Assembly: GCA_002320455.1 (NCBI GenBank)
Contig: DCKU01000065.1
Span: 1-16,506, forward strand
DNA: 16,506 bases
Source: Salinisphaera sp. UBA1666
Lineage (GTDB): Bacteria > Pseudomonadota > Gammaproteobacteria > Nevskiales > Salinisphaeraceae
Direction: 5' to 3'
A program made the translations under genes and the position numbers. Shown here in pieces: positions 1 through 7,046 of the stretch. Each line of letters begins with the position of its first letter. Within the stretch, counting starts at the first letter, position 1. A model generated the notes under the pieces. That model made no database searches. It was not told the origin of the DNA and saw only the letters and a program-made list of their open reading frames with translations.

Positions 1-1
1 G

Positions 2-523
2 ATGGCCTATTGGTTCTCGGCTCGTTTCGGCCAGGGCCCGGACGATATCGGCGTCGTCATGGCGCTGGGCTACTTCGTGACCGCGGGCGCGTCCGTGGCC
101 GCTGCCCGTCTGGTGGATCGTGTCGGCACCGTCGCGGCGGTGGTGTGGATGCGTCTGGCCAGCGTCGTCATCTTGCTGGCGCTGCCGCTCATGCCCAGCT
201 TCGCCCTGGCCGCAATGCTCCATATCGCGCGCTCGGCGCTAAACCGCGGCACGGCCGGCGCGCGCCAGGCCTTGACGGTCAGTCTGGTGCGCGGCCACCG
301 GCGTGGTGTCGCGGCCAGCACATCAAGCCTGGCGATCCAGCTCCCGCGAGCCGCCGGGCCGGTCATTGCCGGTGTATTCTTCGGCGCCGGCTATCTGGCT
401 GCTCCCTTCTACGTCGCCGCCGGTTTCTTCGCAAGCTACGTCTTCTTCTTTCGCCTCGCGTTCCGGGCCTACGATCCGTCGCGCTCGGCCGCTGATACAA
501 CGCATCCAAAATCCTCGATTTGA
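2..523 (+). CDS. MFS transporter, C-terminal part (cut by window start)
   Basis: The reading frame is open from the first bases, so the ATG at position 2 is probably internal and the gene starts upstream of the window. The visible 173 residues hold about five hydrophobic segments (roughly residues 16-38, 48-73 and a long pair at 116-153). A short charged loop, ARLVDRVG (residues 35-42), resembles the Major Facilitator loop after the first helix of a six-helix half, so this is most likely the C-terminal half of a 12-helix carrier in the inner membrane. Residues after 155 form a short polar tail. The substrate cannot be read from this part. The topoisomerase IB gene follows after 12 bases on the same strand, so the two may share a transcript. 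Confident as an MFS fragment, not as to substrate. Confidence 0.75.
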   Translation: MAYWFSARFGQGPDDIGVVMALGYFVTAGASVAAARLVDRVGTVAAVVWMRLASVVILLALPLMPSFALAAMLHIARSALNRGTAGARQALTVSLVRGHRRGVAASTSSLAIQLPRAAGPVIAGVFFGAGYLAAPFYVAAGFFASYVFFFRLAFRAYDPSRSAADTTHPKSSI

Positions 524-535
524 ACTAGAGCGGGC

Positions 536-1558
536 ATGCAGGATTCGACCGACGATGAGCTGCCCGAGCGGGTCTATAGAAAACCCTGGGGCAGCGGCTA
601 TACCTATCGCGACGAGTACGGCGCCACGCTGACCGATCGCGCCTGGCGGCGCTGGATCAAGAGCCTGGTGATCCCGCCGGCCTGGGAATCGGTGGAAATC
701 ACGCTGGATACCGAGGCACGGGTCTTTGCCAGCGGCCGCGACAAGGCCGGGCGCAAACAGTATGTCTATAACCCGGAGTGGCGTTCGAAGCGAGAAGCCG
801 CCAAATTCGACCGCCTGCTGACCTTCGCGCGCCAGCTACCACACATGCGGCGCGTAACCGGCCAGCACCTGCGCCACACCGAACATACCCGCGAGCAGGT
901 GCTGGCCTGCATGGTTCGACTTATCGATACCGCTTATTTTCGGCCCGGTTCGGCGCGCTACGCCGAAGAGAACGCCTCCTACGGCTTGACCACGATGCGC
1001 TCAAAGCATCTGACCATCGAAGACGACACCCTGATATTCGATTACCAGGGCAAGTCCGGTCAGAGCCAGCATCGCGAGGTGGCCGATAACCGCCTGGCCA
1101 CCATCGTGGCCGAGCTGGACGATCTACCCGGCTATGAAATCTTCAAGTATTACGATGCCGACGGCCAATGCGTCGACGTGGACTCGGCTGATCTCAACGA
1201 CTATATCCACGACGTGATGGGCGAGGCGTTCTCGGCCAAGGATTTTCGGACCTGGGCCGGCACCTCACTGGCCGCCCTCGCCCTGGACGAGCTCGGCCCG
1301 GTAGACGCCGAAAAAGACGCCAAGAAAAACGTGGTCGATGCGGTCAAACGCGTGGCCGAGCGGCTGGGCAACACGCCGGCCATCGCCCGCGAAAGCTATA
1401 TCCACCCGCAGGTGATTGCCCACTATCTGGACGGCCGTACGCTGCGCCACTTCGCAGATCTGATCGAGGACCAGCTTGATCGTGAGGCATGGTCCGGCCC
1501 CGAAGAGCGCGCCGTACTGGCGATGCTCGACGAGCGCCTGGCCGAGGAAGCCCACTAA
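536..1558 (+). CDS. DNA topoisomerase IB (poxvirus/bacterial type)
   Basis: Type IB enzymes relax supercoils by nicking one strand through a 3'-phosphotyrosyl link, without ATP or metal. This 340-residue protein is full length for the small bacterial/poxviral group. Candidate catalytic residues are visible in order: Arg136 (YFRPGS), Lys173 (QGKSG), Arg238 (KDFRTWAGT), Asn279 (RLGNTPA) and the nucleophile Tyr288 (ARESYIHP). The Asn replaces the His of vaccinia topoisomerase and matches what is known for the Deinococcus enzyme. The N-terminal third (about 1-100) is the small DNA-clamp domain and 100-315 the catalytic domain. The ATG at 536 has only a weak purine stretch (TAGAGCGGG) upstream, yet the N-terminus aligns well with family length. 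It follows an MFS gene by 12 bases. Many bacteria carry this enzyme as an accessory to topoisomerases I and IV and gyrase, and its physiological role is poorly defined. Confidence 0.94.
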   Translation: MQDSTDDELPERVYRKPWGSGYTYRDEYGATLTDRAWRRWIKSLVIPPAWESVEITLDTEARVFASGRDKAGRKQYVYNPEWRSKREAAKFDRLLTFARQLPHMRRVTGQHLRHTEHTREQVLACMVRLIDTAYFRPGSARYAEENASYGLTTMRSKHLTIEDDTLIFDYQGKSGQSQHREVADNRLATIVAELDDLPGYEIFKYYDADGQCVDVDSADLNDYIHDVMGEAFSAKDFRTWAGTSLAALALDELGPVDAEKDAKKNVVDAVKRVAERLGNTPAIARESYIHPQVIAHYLDGRTLRHFADLIEDQLDREAWSGPEERAVLAMLDERLAEEAH

Positions 1559-1644
1559 ACCGCGCGTTTCCACGTAAGCATTTTGGCTAATTGCCGGGCC
1601 CTTGGGGACTCCGCCACGATGGTTGACACCGTCTGATGACAACA

Positions 1645-1666
1645 ACACGGATGAGAGGAGATCCGT
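1645..1666 (+). promoter_or_regulatory. Ribosome-binding site in a hairpin loop, with CsrA/RsmA-like motif
   Basis: ACGGAT (1647-1652) and ATCCGT (1661-1666) are perfect 6-bp inverted arms. The 8-nt loop between them, GAGAGGAG, is the Shine-Dalgarno sequence of the ATG at 1668. In addition ACACGGATGA (1645-1654) fits the published CsrA/RsmA consensus (A/U)CANGGANG(U/A), and a second GGA (1657-1659) lies in the loop over the Shine-Dalgarno. The sequence is observed; regulation by CsrA/RsmA is inference. Confidence 0.4.
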
Positions 1667-1667
1667 C

Positions 1668-1943
1668 ATGCAGACACATACCATCGATGCCGAACAGGCA
1701 CGCGCCAACATGCAGACCGCCAGCGACGGGCCTGCCGAAGCGGTAGAAGCTCTGAACGAGGCGATTCGCGATGCGTCACAGAAACATCGCGGTCACACCG
1801 TGGCCTTTCTGTCGCGCGACAACATCGACGCCGAAGATTTAAACCGCATCAAACGGCATTTTCAGCGCCGTGGTTTTCGGGTGGACGACCGGTGTCATAA
1901 CCGCGAAACCTTCGCCATGACAATCAGCTGGTATCCCGAATAA
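1668..1943 (+). CDS. Small hypothetical protein, 91 residues
   Basis: I do not recognise this protein. The start at 1668 is chosen over an in-frame upstream ATG (1602) because a strong Shine-Dalgarno (GAGAGGAG) sits 7 bases before it and the upstream residues look non-coding. The protein is soluble, with no signal peptide or membrane segment. Residues 6-40 look helical and rich in Ala, Glu and Asp. Residues 46-52 (TVAFLSR) may form a beta strand, 55-69 a basic helix (AEDLNRIKRHFQRRG), and the end (FRVDDR..., MTISWYPE) two more strands, so a small alpha/beta fold is plausible. It stands alone between the topoisomerase gene (109 bases upstream) and the convergent symporter gene. The strong ribosome-binding site and compact alternating pattern support a real gene. 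No function is proposed. Confidence 0.75.
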   Translation: MQTHTIDAEQARANMQTASDGPAEAVEALNEAIRDASQKHRGHTVAFLSRDNIDAEDLNRIKRHFQRRGFRVDDRCHNRETFAMTISWYPE

Positions 1944-1960
1944 CCTGTAGGCCAAGCACT

Positions 1961-1983
1961 CGCGGCCGCCCGTGACGGCCGCG
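1961..1983. terminator. Hairpin between convergent genes, possible bidirectional terminator
   Basis: CGCGGCCG (1961-1968) and CGGCCGCG (1976-1983) form a perfect 8-bp stem with a 7-nt loop. It lies in the 52-base gap between the stop of the 91-residue gene and the stop of the minus-strand symporter gene, where a shared terminator would be expected. No T-tract follows on either strand, so this is not a classical intrinsic terminator. It may instead act as a 3'-end stabilising structure. Confidence 0.4.
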
Positions 1984-1995
1984 CTGCTGTGTCAC

Positions 1996-3498
1996 CTACG
2001 ACGCCGTCAACGACAGCGCGCGCTCGCGTTCGTCTGCCTTGGCCGGCATCAAAAGACTGCCGCCGACACAGACTGCGAGATTCAACAACAGGCCCCAAAG
2101 CCCGTTGAAAAGACCCAGCGGGCGATAGCCGGCTAGCGTCAAAGCCGACGCAAACACCGCACCTGCCAGCATACCGATCAGCGTGGCGCGTCGATTCATG
2201 CGCGACCAGTACAGGCCCATCATCAATGCCGGCGCGACCTGGATCAGCAGCTCGAACTTGAGTACAAAGATCTGGTACAGCGTGGCCGGCGGATACCAAG
2301 CAATGATGACCAGAATCACCACGGCGACAAGGCCCACCAGTTTGCCCACCAGAATCTGGCGCGCCTGGGGCGCGTCACGATTGACGAACCGGCCATATAG
2401 ATCGTGCGAGACGATCGAGCAGAACGTCAGCAGCACCGAATCCGCCGTGGACACAATCGCCGCGATCACGCCGCCGAACAGCAGCACCATCGCCCAATAG
2501 AAGATAGCGTTCTGATTGGCCAAGGCGCTGGCCATGCGCCCTACCAGCTGCTCAGACCCGGCCGTGTCCAAACCGGGAAAGGCCGCGATGCCGATGATGC
2601 CCACCACGAACACCACGCCCGCCGTGGCAAACGGCATATACGCCATACGGATGAACGAACGCTTGAGCGTGGCCTCGGACCGGGCCGAAAAGATCCGCTG
2701 CACCGCATGCGGATATACCGCTGCACCGATACCGACCAGCAATAACAGAGACAGCCATCGAAGCAGGCCCGGCCCGTTCGGTGGCGCCAACTTTTCCGGC
2801 GTGTTGGCGGCCATGATCGCTGCGGCATCGGCCGGCCCCCCGAAATACATCAGCGAGCCCACCAACAACATGATCACACCGAACAACAGTGCGATGCCCT
2901 GAAGCGTGTCGGTATAGGCCACCGAGCGCATGCCGCCCAGCCAGGAATAGACCACCATGATGACGATGAAGAACACCACGCCCACCTGATAGGGAATCGT
3001 GCCGCCCGTCAGCCCGGACACGCCCTGGCCGATGGCCACAAACTGCTCCAGCAGATAGTTGGCCAGCGCATAAAGCATGAGAATAGCGGCTACGGTGGTC
3101 AGCGCACGCGACTGGAAACGTTGATGGATCCAGTCCACCGGCGTCACCAGCGACAGCCGGCGACCCAGCGTATAGAGCCGCGGGGCGAACACCAGATAGG
3201 CCAGGATGATGGTGATAAAAAACGGCACCGAGACCAGGTAGGCATAGCCCACGCGATAGGCCTGGGGCGGGTACCCCACCACCGTGTTACCCGAATACTG
3301 GGTGGCAAAGAACGTAAAGAAGAGCACCATCACGCCGAGGCCGCGGCCGCCGAGATAATACTCGTCCACGCTCTGGTGTAGGCCGCGATTGGCCAGCCAG
3401 GTGAGCACTCCGACCAGCAGCATCAGCAGGCCGTAGGCCACCAGCACCGTGATGCCGGAGGCGCCAGCGAACGCCAGTTCTACGCTCGAGTCATTCAT
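1996..3498 (-). CDS. Sodium:solute symporter family (SSS) protein, PanF-like
   Basis: A 500-residue inner-membrane carrier of the SSS family, which couples Na+ entry to uptake of organic acids, vitamins, sugars or amino acids. About 13 hydrophobic segments can be drawn. Family marks include EYYLGGRGLG (46-55), SWLGGMRSVAYTDTLQ (185-200) and VSTADS (349-354). Ser350/Thr351 occupy the place of the Na2 sodium ligands known in PutP and vSGLT. PHAVQRIFSARS (263-274) resembles the equivalent loop in PanF-like carriers. The start at 3498 is preferred to one 33 bases upstream because GAGGAGG stands just before it and it overlaps the preceding small gene by 8 bases, a translational-coupling arrangement. 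The C-terminal tail is polar. Divergent LysR, CoA-transferase and lyase genes suggest a branched or hydroxylated carboxylate as substrate. That is inference; pantothenate or another acid remains possible. Confidence 0.9.
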   Translation of the reverse strand: MNDSSVELAFAGASGITVLVAYGLLMLLVGVLTWLANRGLHQSVDEYYLGGRGLGVMVLFFTFFATQYSGNTVVGYPPQAYRVGYAYLVSVPFFITIILAYLVFAPRLYTLGRRLSLVTPVDWIHQRFQSRALTTVAAILMLYALANYLLEQFVAIGQGVSGLTGGTIPYQVGVVFFIVIMVVYSWLGGMRSVAYTDTLQGIALLFGVIMLLVGSLMYFGGPADAAAIMAANTPEKLAPPNGPGLLRWLSLLLLVGIGAAVYPHAVQRIFSARSEATLKRSFIRMAYMPFATAGVVFVVGIIGIAAFPGLDTAGSEQLVGRMASALANQNAIFYWAMVLLFGGVIAAIVSTADSVLLTFCSIVSHDLYGRFVNRDAPQARQILVGKLVGLVAVVILVIIAWYPPATLYQIFVLKFELLIQVAPALMMGLYWSRMNRRATLIGMLAGAVFASALTLAGYRPLGLFNGLWGLLLNLAVCVGGSLLMPAKADERERALSLTAS

Positions 3499-3736
3499 CG
3501 CCGTCCTCCTCGGTCTGCCAGTGGACGACACAGACGTAGTGGAGAAACACGGACAGCGCCAGGCTCACCCCCAGAATGATCAACGCCCAAAGCGGCACCC
3601 CGCCCACCAGCCGGGTGGCACCGCTGCCGAAATACCACGGGTTGAGCATGACGAACAAAACGGCAAAGACGGCCCAGATCCAGCGGGTACGGATGGGCTC
3701 TCGCCGGCGCGTGACGCGCTCAGGCTTGGCGGACAT
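3491..3736 (-). CDS. Small two-helix membrane protein, symporter partner
   Basis: An 81-residue protein with a basic N-terminus (RRREPIRTR), two hydrophobic segments (about 19-37 and 46-68) and an acidic tail (TEEDGDE). An N-in, C-in topology would follow the positive-inside rule. It precedes the SSS symporter gene and overlaps it by 8 bases (the symporter ATG lies before this gene's TGA), so the two are almost certainly co-expressed. Small two-helix proteins beside SSS carriers are known families (YhdT/DUF997 next to PanF, DUF485 next to ActP, DUF4212 and DUF3311), and it should belong to one of these or a relative. I cannot decide which by eye, though the NPWYF...PLWA pattern is closest to my memory of DUF3311. 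A good Shine-Dalgarno (GAGGAGAGGAG) precedes the ATG. Its exact role in transport is unknown for most of these families. Confidence 0.85.
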   Translation of the reverse strand: MSAKPERVTRRREPIRTRWIWAVFAVLFVMLNPWYFGSGATRLVGGVPLWALIILGVSLALSVFLHYVCVVHWQTEEDGDE

Positions 3737-3836
3737 GATCAGCTCCTCTCCTCAGGAATGGATCACGTACATGGCTGTCGTGATCTCGTTATCGGGCGAG
3801 CATGCCCAGCCGCGGGCGACGACGACAATAAGACGA

Positions 3837-3864
3837 TCGCCAAGGCTGCCTTCGTCTTTGGCGA
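3837..3864. promoter_or_regulatory. 28-bp dyad in the symporter/LysR intergenic region, candidate operator
   Basis: TCGCCAA (3837-3843) and TTGGCGA (3858-3864) are perfect 7-bp inverted arms 14 bases apart. They lie 37 bases before the LysR ATG and about 100 bases before the start of the minus-strand small membrane gene. LysR-type regulators usually bind interrupted dyads in such divergent regions. The repeat is seen; the regulator is inferred. Confidence 0.4.
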
Positions 3865-3901
3865 ATGCTAGTCTTTTTGGTCCACTGCTGTCAGAGGCCC
3901 C

Positions 3902-4798
3902 ATGAAACGACTGGACTTCGTCACACTGCGCCTATTCGTGGCCATCGCCGACACCGGCGCGCTAACCGCCGCCGCCGAACGCGAGCACATGGCGCTGGCC
4001 GCGGTCAGCAAGCGAATCAGCGATCTCGAGGCCAGTCTAGACACGCCGCTGCTCTATCGGCGCGCTCGTGGCGTGGCCTTGACCCCGGCCGGCGATGCCC
4101 TGCTCCACCATGCGCGCACGTTGCTCGACGGCGCCCATCGCTTGAGTGCGGATTTAAGCGAATACAGCCGCGGCGTACGGGGCCACGTACGGCTGCACGC
4201 CAACACGTCGGCAATTATCGAATTCCTGCCCGCGGAGCTGGCGGCTTTTGCTACCGCTCACCCCGAGATCAAGATCGATCTCGAAGAAAGAATTTCTAGC
4301 GAGGTCGTTGCGGCCGTCCGCGACGGTCTGACCGATATCGGCCTGTATGCCGGCCACGTGGATGCCGCCGGCCTGACCACGTTTGCCTGGCGGCGGGACC
4401 GGCTGGTGCTGGTCGTGCCGATCGATCACCGCCTGGCTTCGCGCCAGAGGATTCCTCTGGTCGAAGTCGTCGACGAGGATTTTGTCGGCCTACAACAAGA
4501 CACGTCGCTACATCGGCTGATCGCCGCGGCGGCCGAGTCGGTGGATCGAAGCTTACGGATGCGCATACAAGTCCGCAGTTTCGAAGGCATCTGTCGCATG
4601 ATCGCTCATAATCTGGGTATCGGCGTACTGCCCGAGGCTGCCGTAACCGGGCACTTGGCGCCGCTGGGCCTGGCGCGTATTCCACTGACCGACGACTGGG
4701 CCTGGCGCGAGCTGCGTATTGCGGTGCGCGATATAGACGCGCTCCCGGTCCCGGCCCGAGAGATGGTGGCTCACCTACGTGGGCACGTACCCGTCTAG
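3902..4798 (+). CDS. LysR-family transcriptional regulator
   Basis: A 298-residue regulator of standard LysR length. The N-terminal winged helix-turn-helix spans about residues 4-63 (TGALTAAAEREHMALAAVSK is the helix-turn-helix core, then LYRRARGVALTPAGDALL forms the wing and linker start). A linker helix follows to about 90, and the periplasmic-binding-like effector domain runs from about 92 to 295. A modest AGAGG stands before the ATG. It is divergent from the symporter pair and runs in the same direction as the CoA-transferase and lyase genes, which begin 95 bases downstream. It is therefore the likely regulator of both the uptake and the breakdown genes. The effector would be the substrate acid or a CoA ester of it, which cannot be read from sequence. 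Family assignment is secure; target genes are inferred from position. Confidence 0.93.
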   Translation: MKRLDFVTLRLFVAIADTGALTAAAEREHMALAAVSKRISDLEASLDTPLLYRRARGVALTPAGDALLHHARTLLDGAHRLSADLSEYSRGVRGHVRLHANTSAIIEFLPAELAAFATAHPEIKIDLEERISSEVVAAVRDGLTDIGLYAGHVDAAGLTTFAWRRDRLVLVVPIDHRLASRQRIPLVEVVDEDFVGLQQDTSLHRLIAAAAESVDRSLRMRIQVRSFEGICRMIAHNLGIGVLPEAAVTGHLAPLGLARIPLTDDWAWRELRIAVRDIDALPVPAREMVAHLRGHVPV

Positions 4799-4893
4799 CC
4801 TTTCCCAAAGACGAACGCTAGGTTGTCGCTTTATTGATTGCCCTGCTTCTACGCGGGTTTTAGCGTGCAGTCATTGCTTACTGGGAATACGTC

Positions 4894-6132
4894 ATGAGCG
4901 ATCGCGACACACCGCTTCAAGATGCGCCGCAGGCGCTGGCCGGACTCAAGGTTTTGGAACTAGGCCAGCTCATCGCCGGGCCGTTTGCCGCCAAGCTGTT
5001 CGGCGAGTTTGGGGCCGATGTCATCAAGATCGAGCCGGTCGGCACGGGCGATCCGTTGCGCAAGTGGCGCATCATGCGCGACGGCACCTCGCTGTGGTGG
5101 CACGTCCAGACCCGCAACAAGCGCTCGGTGGCCCTGGATCTAAAATCCGATGAGGGCCAGGACATCATCAAGCGCCTGGTGGCCGAAGCCGACATCGTCA
5201 TCGAGAATTTCTCGCCCGGCCGCATGGAGAAATGGGGCCTGGGCTGGGACGAGCTCGCCGCCATCAATCCCGCGCTCATCATGGTGCGCATCTCCGGCTA
5301 CGGCCAGACCGGGCCCTATCGGGATCGCCCCGGCTTCGGCGTAATCGGCGAGGCCATGGGCGGCATCCGCTATCTGACCGGCCAACCCGGCGAGTCCAGC
5401 GTGCGCGTGGGCGTCTCCCTGGGCGATTCGCTGGCCGCTCTCTATGGTGTGATCGGTGCCCTGCTGGCCCTGCAGGAGCGCCACCGCTCGGGCCAGGGCC
5501 AGTATATCGATGTCGCTCTCTATGAATCCGTGTTCGCGATGATGGAATCGCTGATTCCGGAATATGACGCCGCCGATGTGATTCGCGAGCCCGGCGGCTC
5601 AGCCCTACCCGGCATCACACCCTCCAACGCATATCGCTGCAAGGATGGGCGCGAGGTGCTGATCGCCGGCAACGGCGATTCGATCTTCAAACGCCTGATG
5701 GAGGCCATCGGCCGCGAAGATCTCGGCGAGGATCCGGAGCTGGCCCACAACGACGGCCGCAACACCCGCGCCGCCGAGATCGATGCCGCGATCGGTGAAT
5801 GGACCCGTGAGCGCTCGCGCGAGGACGTGCTTGCGGTGCTCGAAGAGGCCCGCGTGCCCTCGGGCAAACCATATGACGCCGCCGATATCATGGCCGACCC
5901 GCACTACGCGGCCCGCGAGATGATCCAACAGATCACCACCCCGGAAGGCCGCGATCTCAAAGTGCCGGGCGTGCTGCCACGCCTGTCGCGCACGCCAGGG
6001 CGTATCGGCGGCGGCGGGCCGAAGCTCGGCGCCCACACCCGTGCGGTGCTCGATGAGCTGGGCATCGATCGCGATACCCAGGACAAAATGGCCGAGCGCG
6101 GCCTGCTGGAAGACGCCGGAGACAAGTCATGA
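4894..6132 (+). CDS. Class III CoA-transferase (CaiB/BaiF family)
   Basis: A 412-residue cytoplasmic enzyme of the family that moves CoA from a donor such as succinyl-CoA to an organic acid by way of a mixed anhydride with an aspartate. Family marks are GLKVLELGQLIAGPFAA (17-33), GADVIKIEPVGTGDP (40-54), NKRSVALDLKSDEGQ (75-89), the VIENFSPGRMEKWGLG stretch (102-117), and SGYGQTGPYRDRPGF (134-148). Asp178 in SLGDSLAALYG matches the nucleophilic Asp169 of formyl-CoA transferase. Length is typical of the short single-chain members. The ATG at 4894 has a weak GGGAA before it. Its stop overlaps the next gene's ATG (ATGA), so the transferase and the HMG-CoA-lyase-like enzyme are translationally coupled and probably act in sequence: the first makes the acyl-CoA, the second cleaves it. 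Human SUGCT, of the same family, can use 3-hydroxy-3-methylglutarate, which makes that acid a reasonable candidate substrate. Specificity is not shown. Confidence 0.93.
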   Translation: MSDRDTPLQDAPQALAGLKVLELGQLIAGPFAAKLFGEFGADVIKIEPVGTGDPLRKWRIMRDGTSLWWHVQTRNKRSVALDLKSDEGQDIIKRLVAEADIVIENFSPGRMEKWGLGWDELAAINPALIMVRISGYGQTGPYRDRPGFGVIGEAMGGIRYLTGQPGESSVRVGVSLGDSLAALYGVIGALLALQERHRSGQGQYIDVALYESVFAMMESLIPEYDAADVIREPGGSALPGITPSNAYRCKDGREVLIAGNGDSIFKRLMEAIGREDLGEDPELAHNDGRNTRAAEIDAAIGEWTRERSREDVLAVLEEARVPSGKPYDAADIMADPHYAAREMIQQITTPEGRDLKVPGVLPRLSRTPGRIGGGGPKLGAHTRAVLDELGIDRDTQDKMAERGLLEDAGDKS

Positions 6133-7046
6133 GCGCCAAGCGTGTGTATATCAACGACGTGACCGCCCGCGACGGGTTTCAGATCGAAAAAGCCTGGATT
6201 CCCACCGACGACAAGATCACGCTCATCGACGCGCTGTCGGCCACCGGCCTGGCCAAGATCGAGGCCACCTCGTTCACCTCGCCCAAGGCGATTCCGAATC
6301 TAGCGGATGCCGGCGAGGTGATGACCGGCATCACGCGCGCGCCCGACGTGGACTACGTCGCGCTTATACCCAACGAAAAAGGCGTAGAGCGGGCACTGTC
6401 GGTGGGCACCGACGAACTTAACTTCGTGATGTCCGCCAGCGATTCCCACGGTCGGGCCAATCTACGCATGACCGCCGATCAGTCGCTGGAACGCTTTGCT
6501 CGCATGACCGAGATGGCCGGCAATCAAGCCCGCGTCAATGCCTCGATCTCTACCGCGTTCGGCTGCCCGTTCGAGGGCATCGTACCGGCTGATCGGGTGC
6601 TGGAGATCGTGGCGCGCGTTGCCGACATGGGCATCGACGGCGTCACGCTGTGCGACACCACCGGCGTGGCCAATCCGGTGCAGGTGGCCGCGCTCTGCGA
6701 GGCCGTGGCCGAGCGACATCCGGCACTCGACCTGACCCTGCACCCCCACGATACCCGCGGTATGGGCCTGGCCAACGCCCTGGCGGCCTGGCAGGTGGGC
6801 GTGACGCGCTTTGATGCCGCGCTCGGCGGGCTGGGCGGCTGTCCCTACGCGCCGGGCGCCTCCGGCAATATCTGCACCGAGGATCTGGTGCATATGTTCG
6901 AGTGCATGGGCGTGGATACCGGCTGTGATCTGGACGCCCTGCTCGCGGCCAGTGAAACACTGCCGGGGCTCATCGGCCACGATACGCCCGGCCAGGTGGT
7001 CAAGGCCGGCAAGGCCGACCGGCGTTATCCGATGCCCCAAGTGTGA
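6129..7046 (+). CDS. HMG-CoA-lyase-like enzyme (DRE-TIM metallolyase family)
   Basis: A 305-residue TIM-barrel aldolase-type lyase. Authentic HMG-CoA lyase splits 3-hydroxy-3-methylglutaryl-CoA into acetoacetate and acetyl-CoA using a divalent metal. Visible marks are the Arg14-Asp15 pair (DVTARDGFQ), STAFGCPFEG (141-150), LCDTTG (174-179), the metal-binding His205 and His207 (LHPHDTRGMG), Cys238 in GLGGCPYAPG (234-243) and Asn247 in GASGN (243-247). The catalytic Arg, Asp, His and Cys are kept, so the enzyme should be active. However the usual EVGPRDGLQNE is DVTARDGFQIE, and the residues before GLGGCPY depart from the family signature SVAGLGGCPY. That points to a subgroup which could prefer a related substrate such as citramalyl-CoA. 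It overlaps the CoA-transferase gene by 4 bases. murI begins 32 bases after its stop. Confidence 0.9.
   Translation: MSAKRVYINDVTARDGFQIEKAWIPTDDKITLIDALSATGLAKIEATSFTSPKAIPNLADAGEVMTGITRAPDVDYVALIPNEKGVERALSVGTDELNFVMSASDSHGRANLRMTADQSLERFARMTEMAGNQARVNASISTAFGCPFEGIVPADRVLEIVARVADMGIDGVTLCDTTGVANPVQVAALCEAVAERHPALDLTLHPHDTRGMGLANALAAWQVGVTRFDAALGGLGGCPYAPGASGNICTEDLVHMFECMGVDTGCDLDALLAASETLPGLIGHDTPGQVVKAGKADRRYPMPQV

Noticed and set aside
1623..1651. TTGACA at 1623-1628 as a -35 box for the 91-residue gene
   Set aside because: Perfect -35 hexamer, but no acceptable -10 at 16-18 bases (CACGGA region), so no promoter was called.
4815..4866. ACGCTA (4815-4820) and TAGCGT (4861-4866) inverted repeat before the CoA-transferase gene
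   Set aside because: Only six bases with 40 bases between the arms, expected by chance in this much sequence. Too weak to call an operator.
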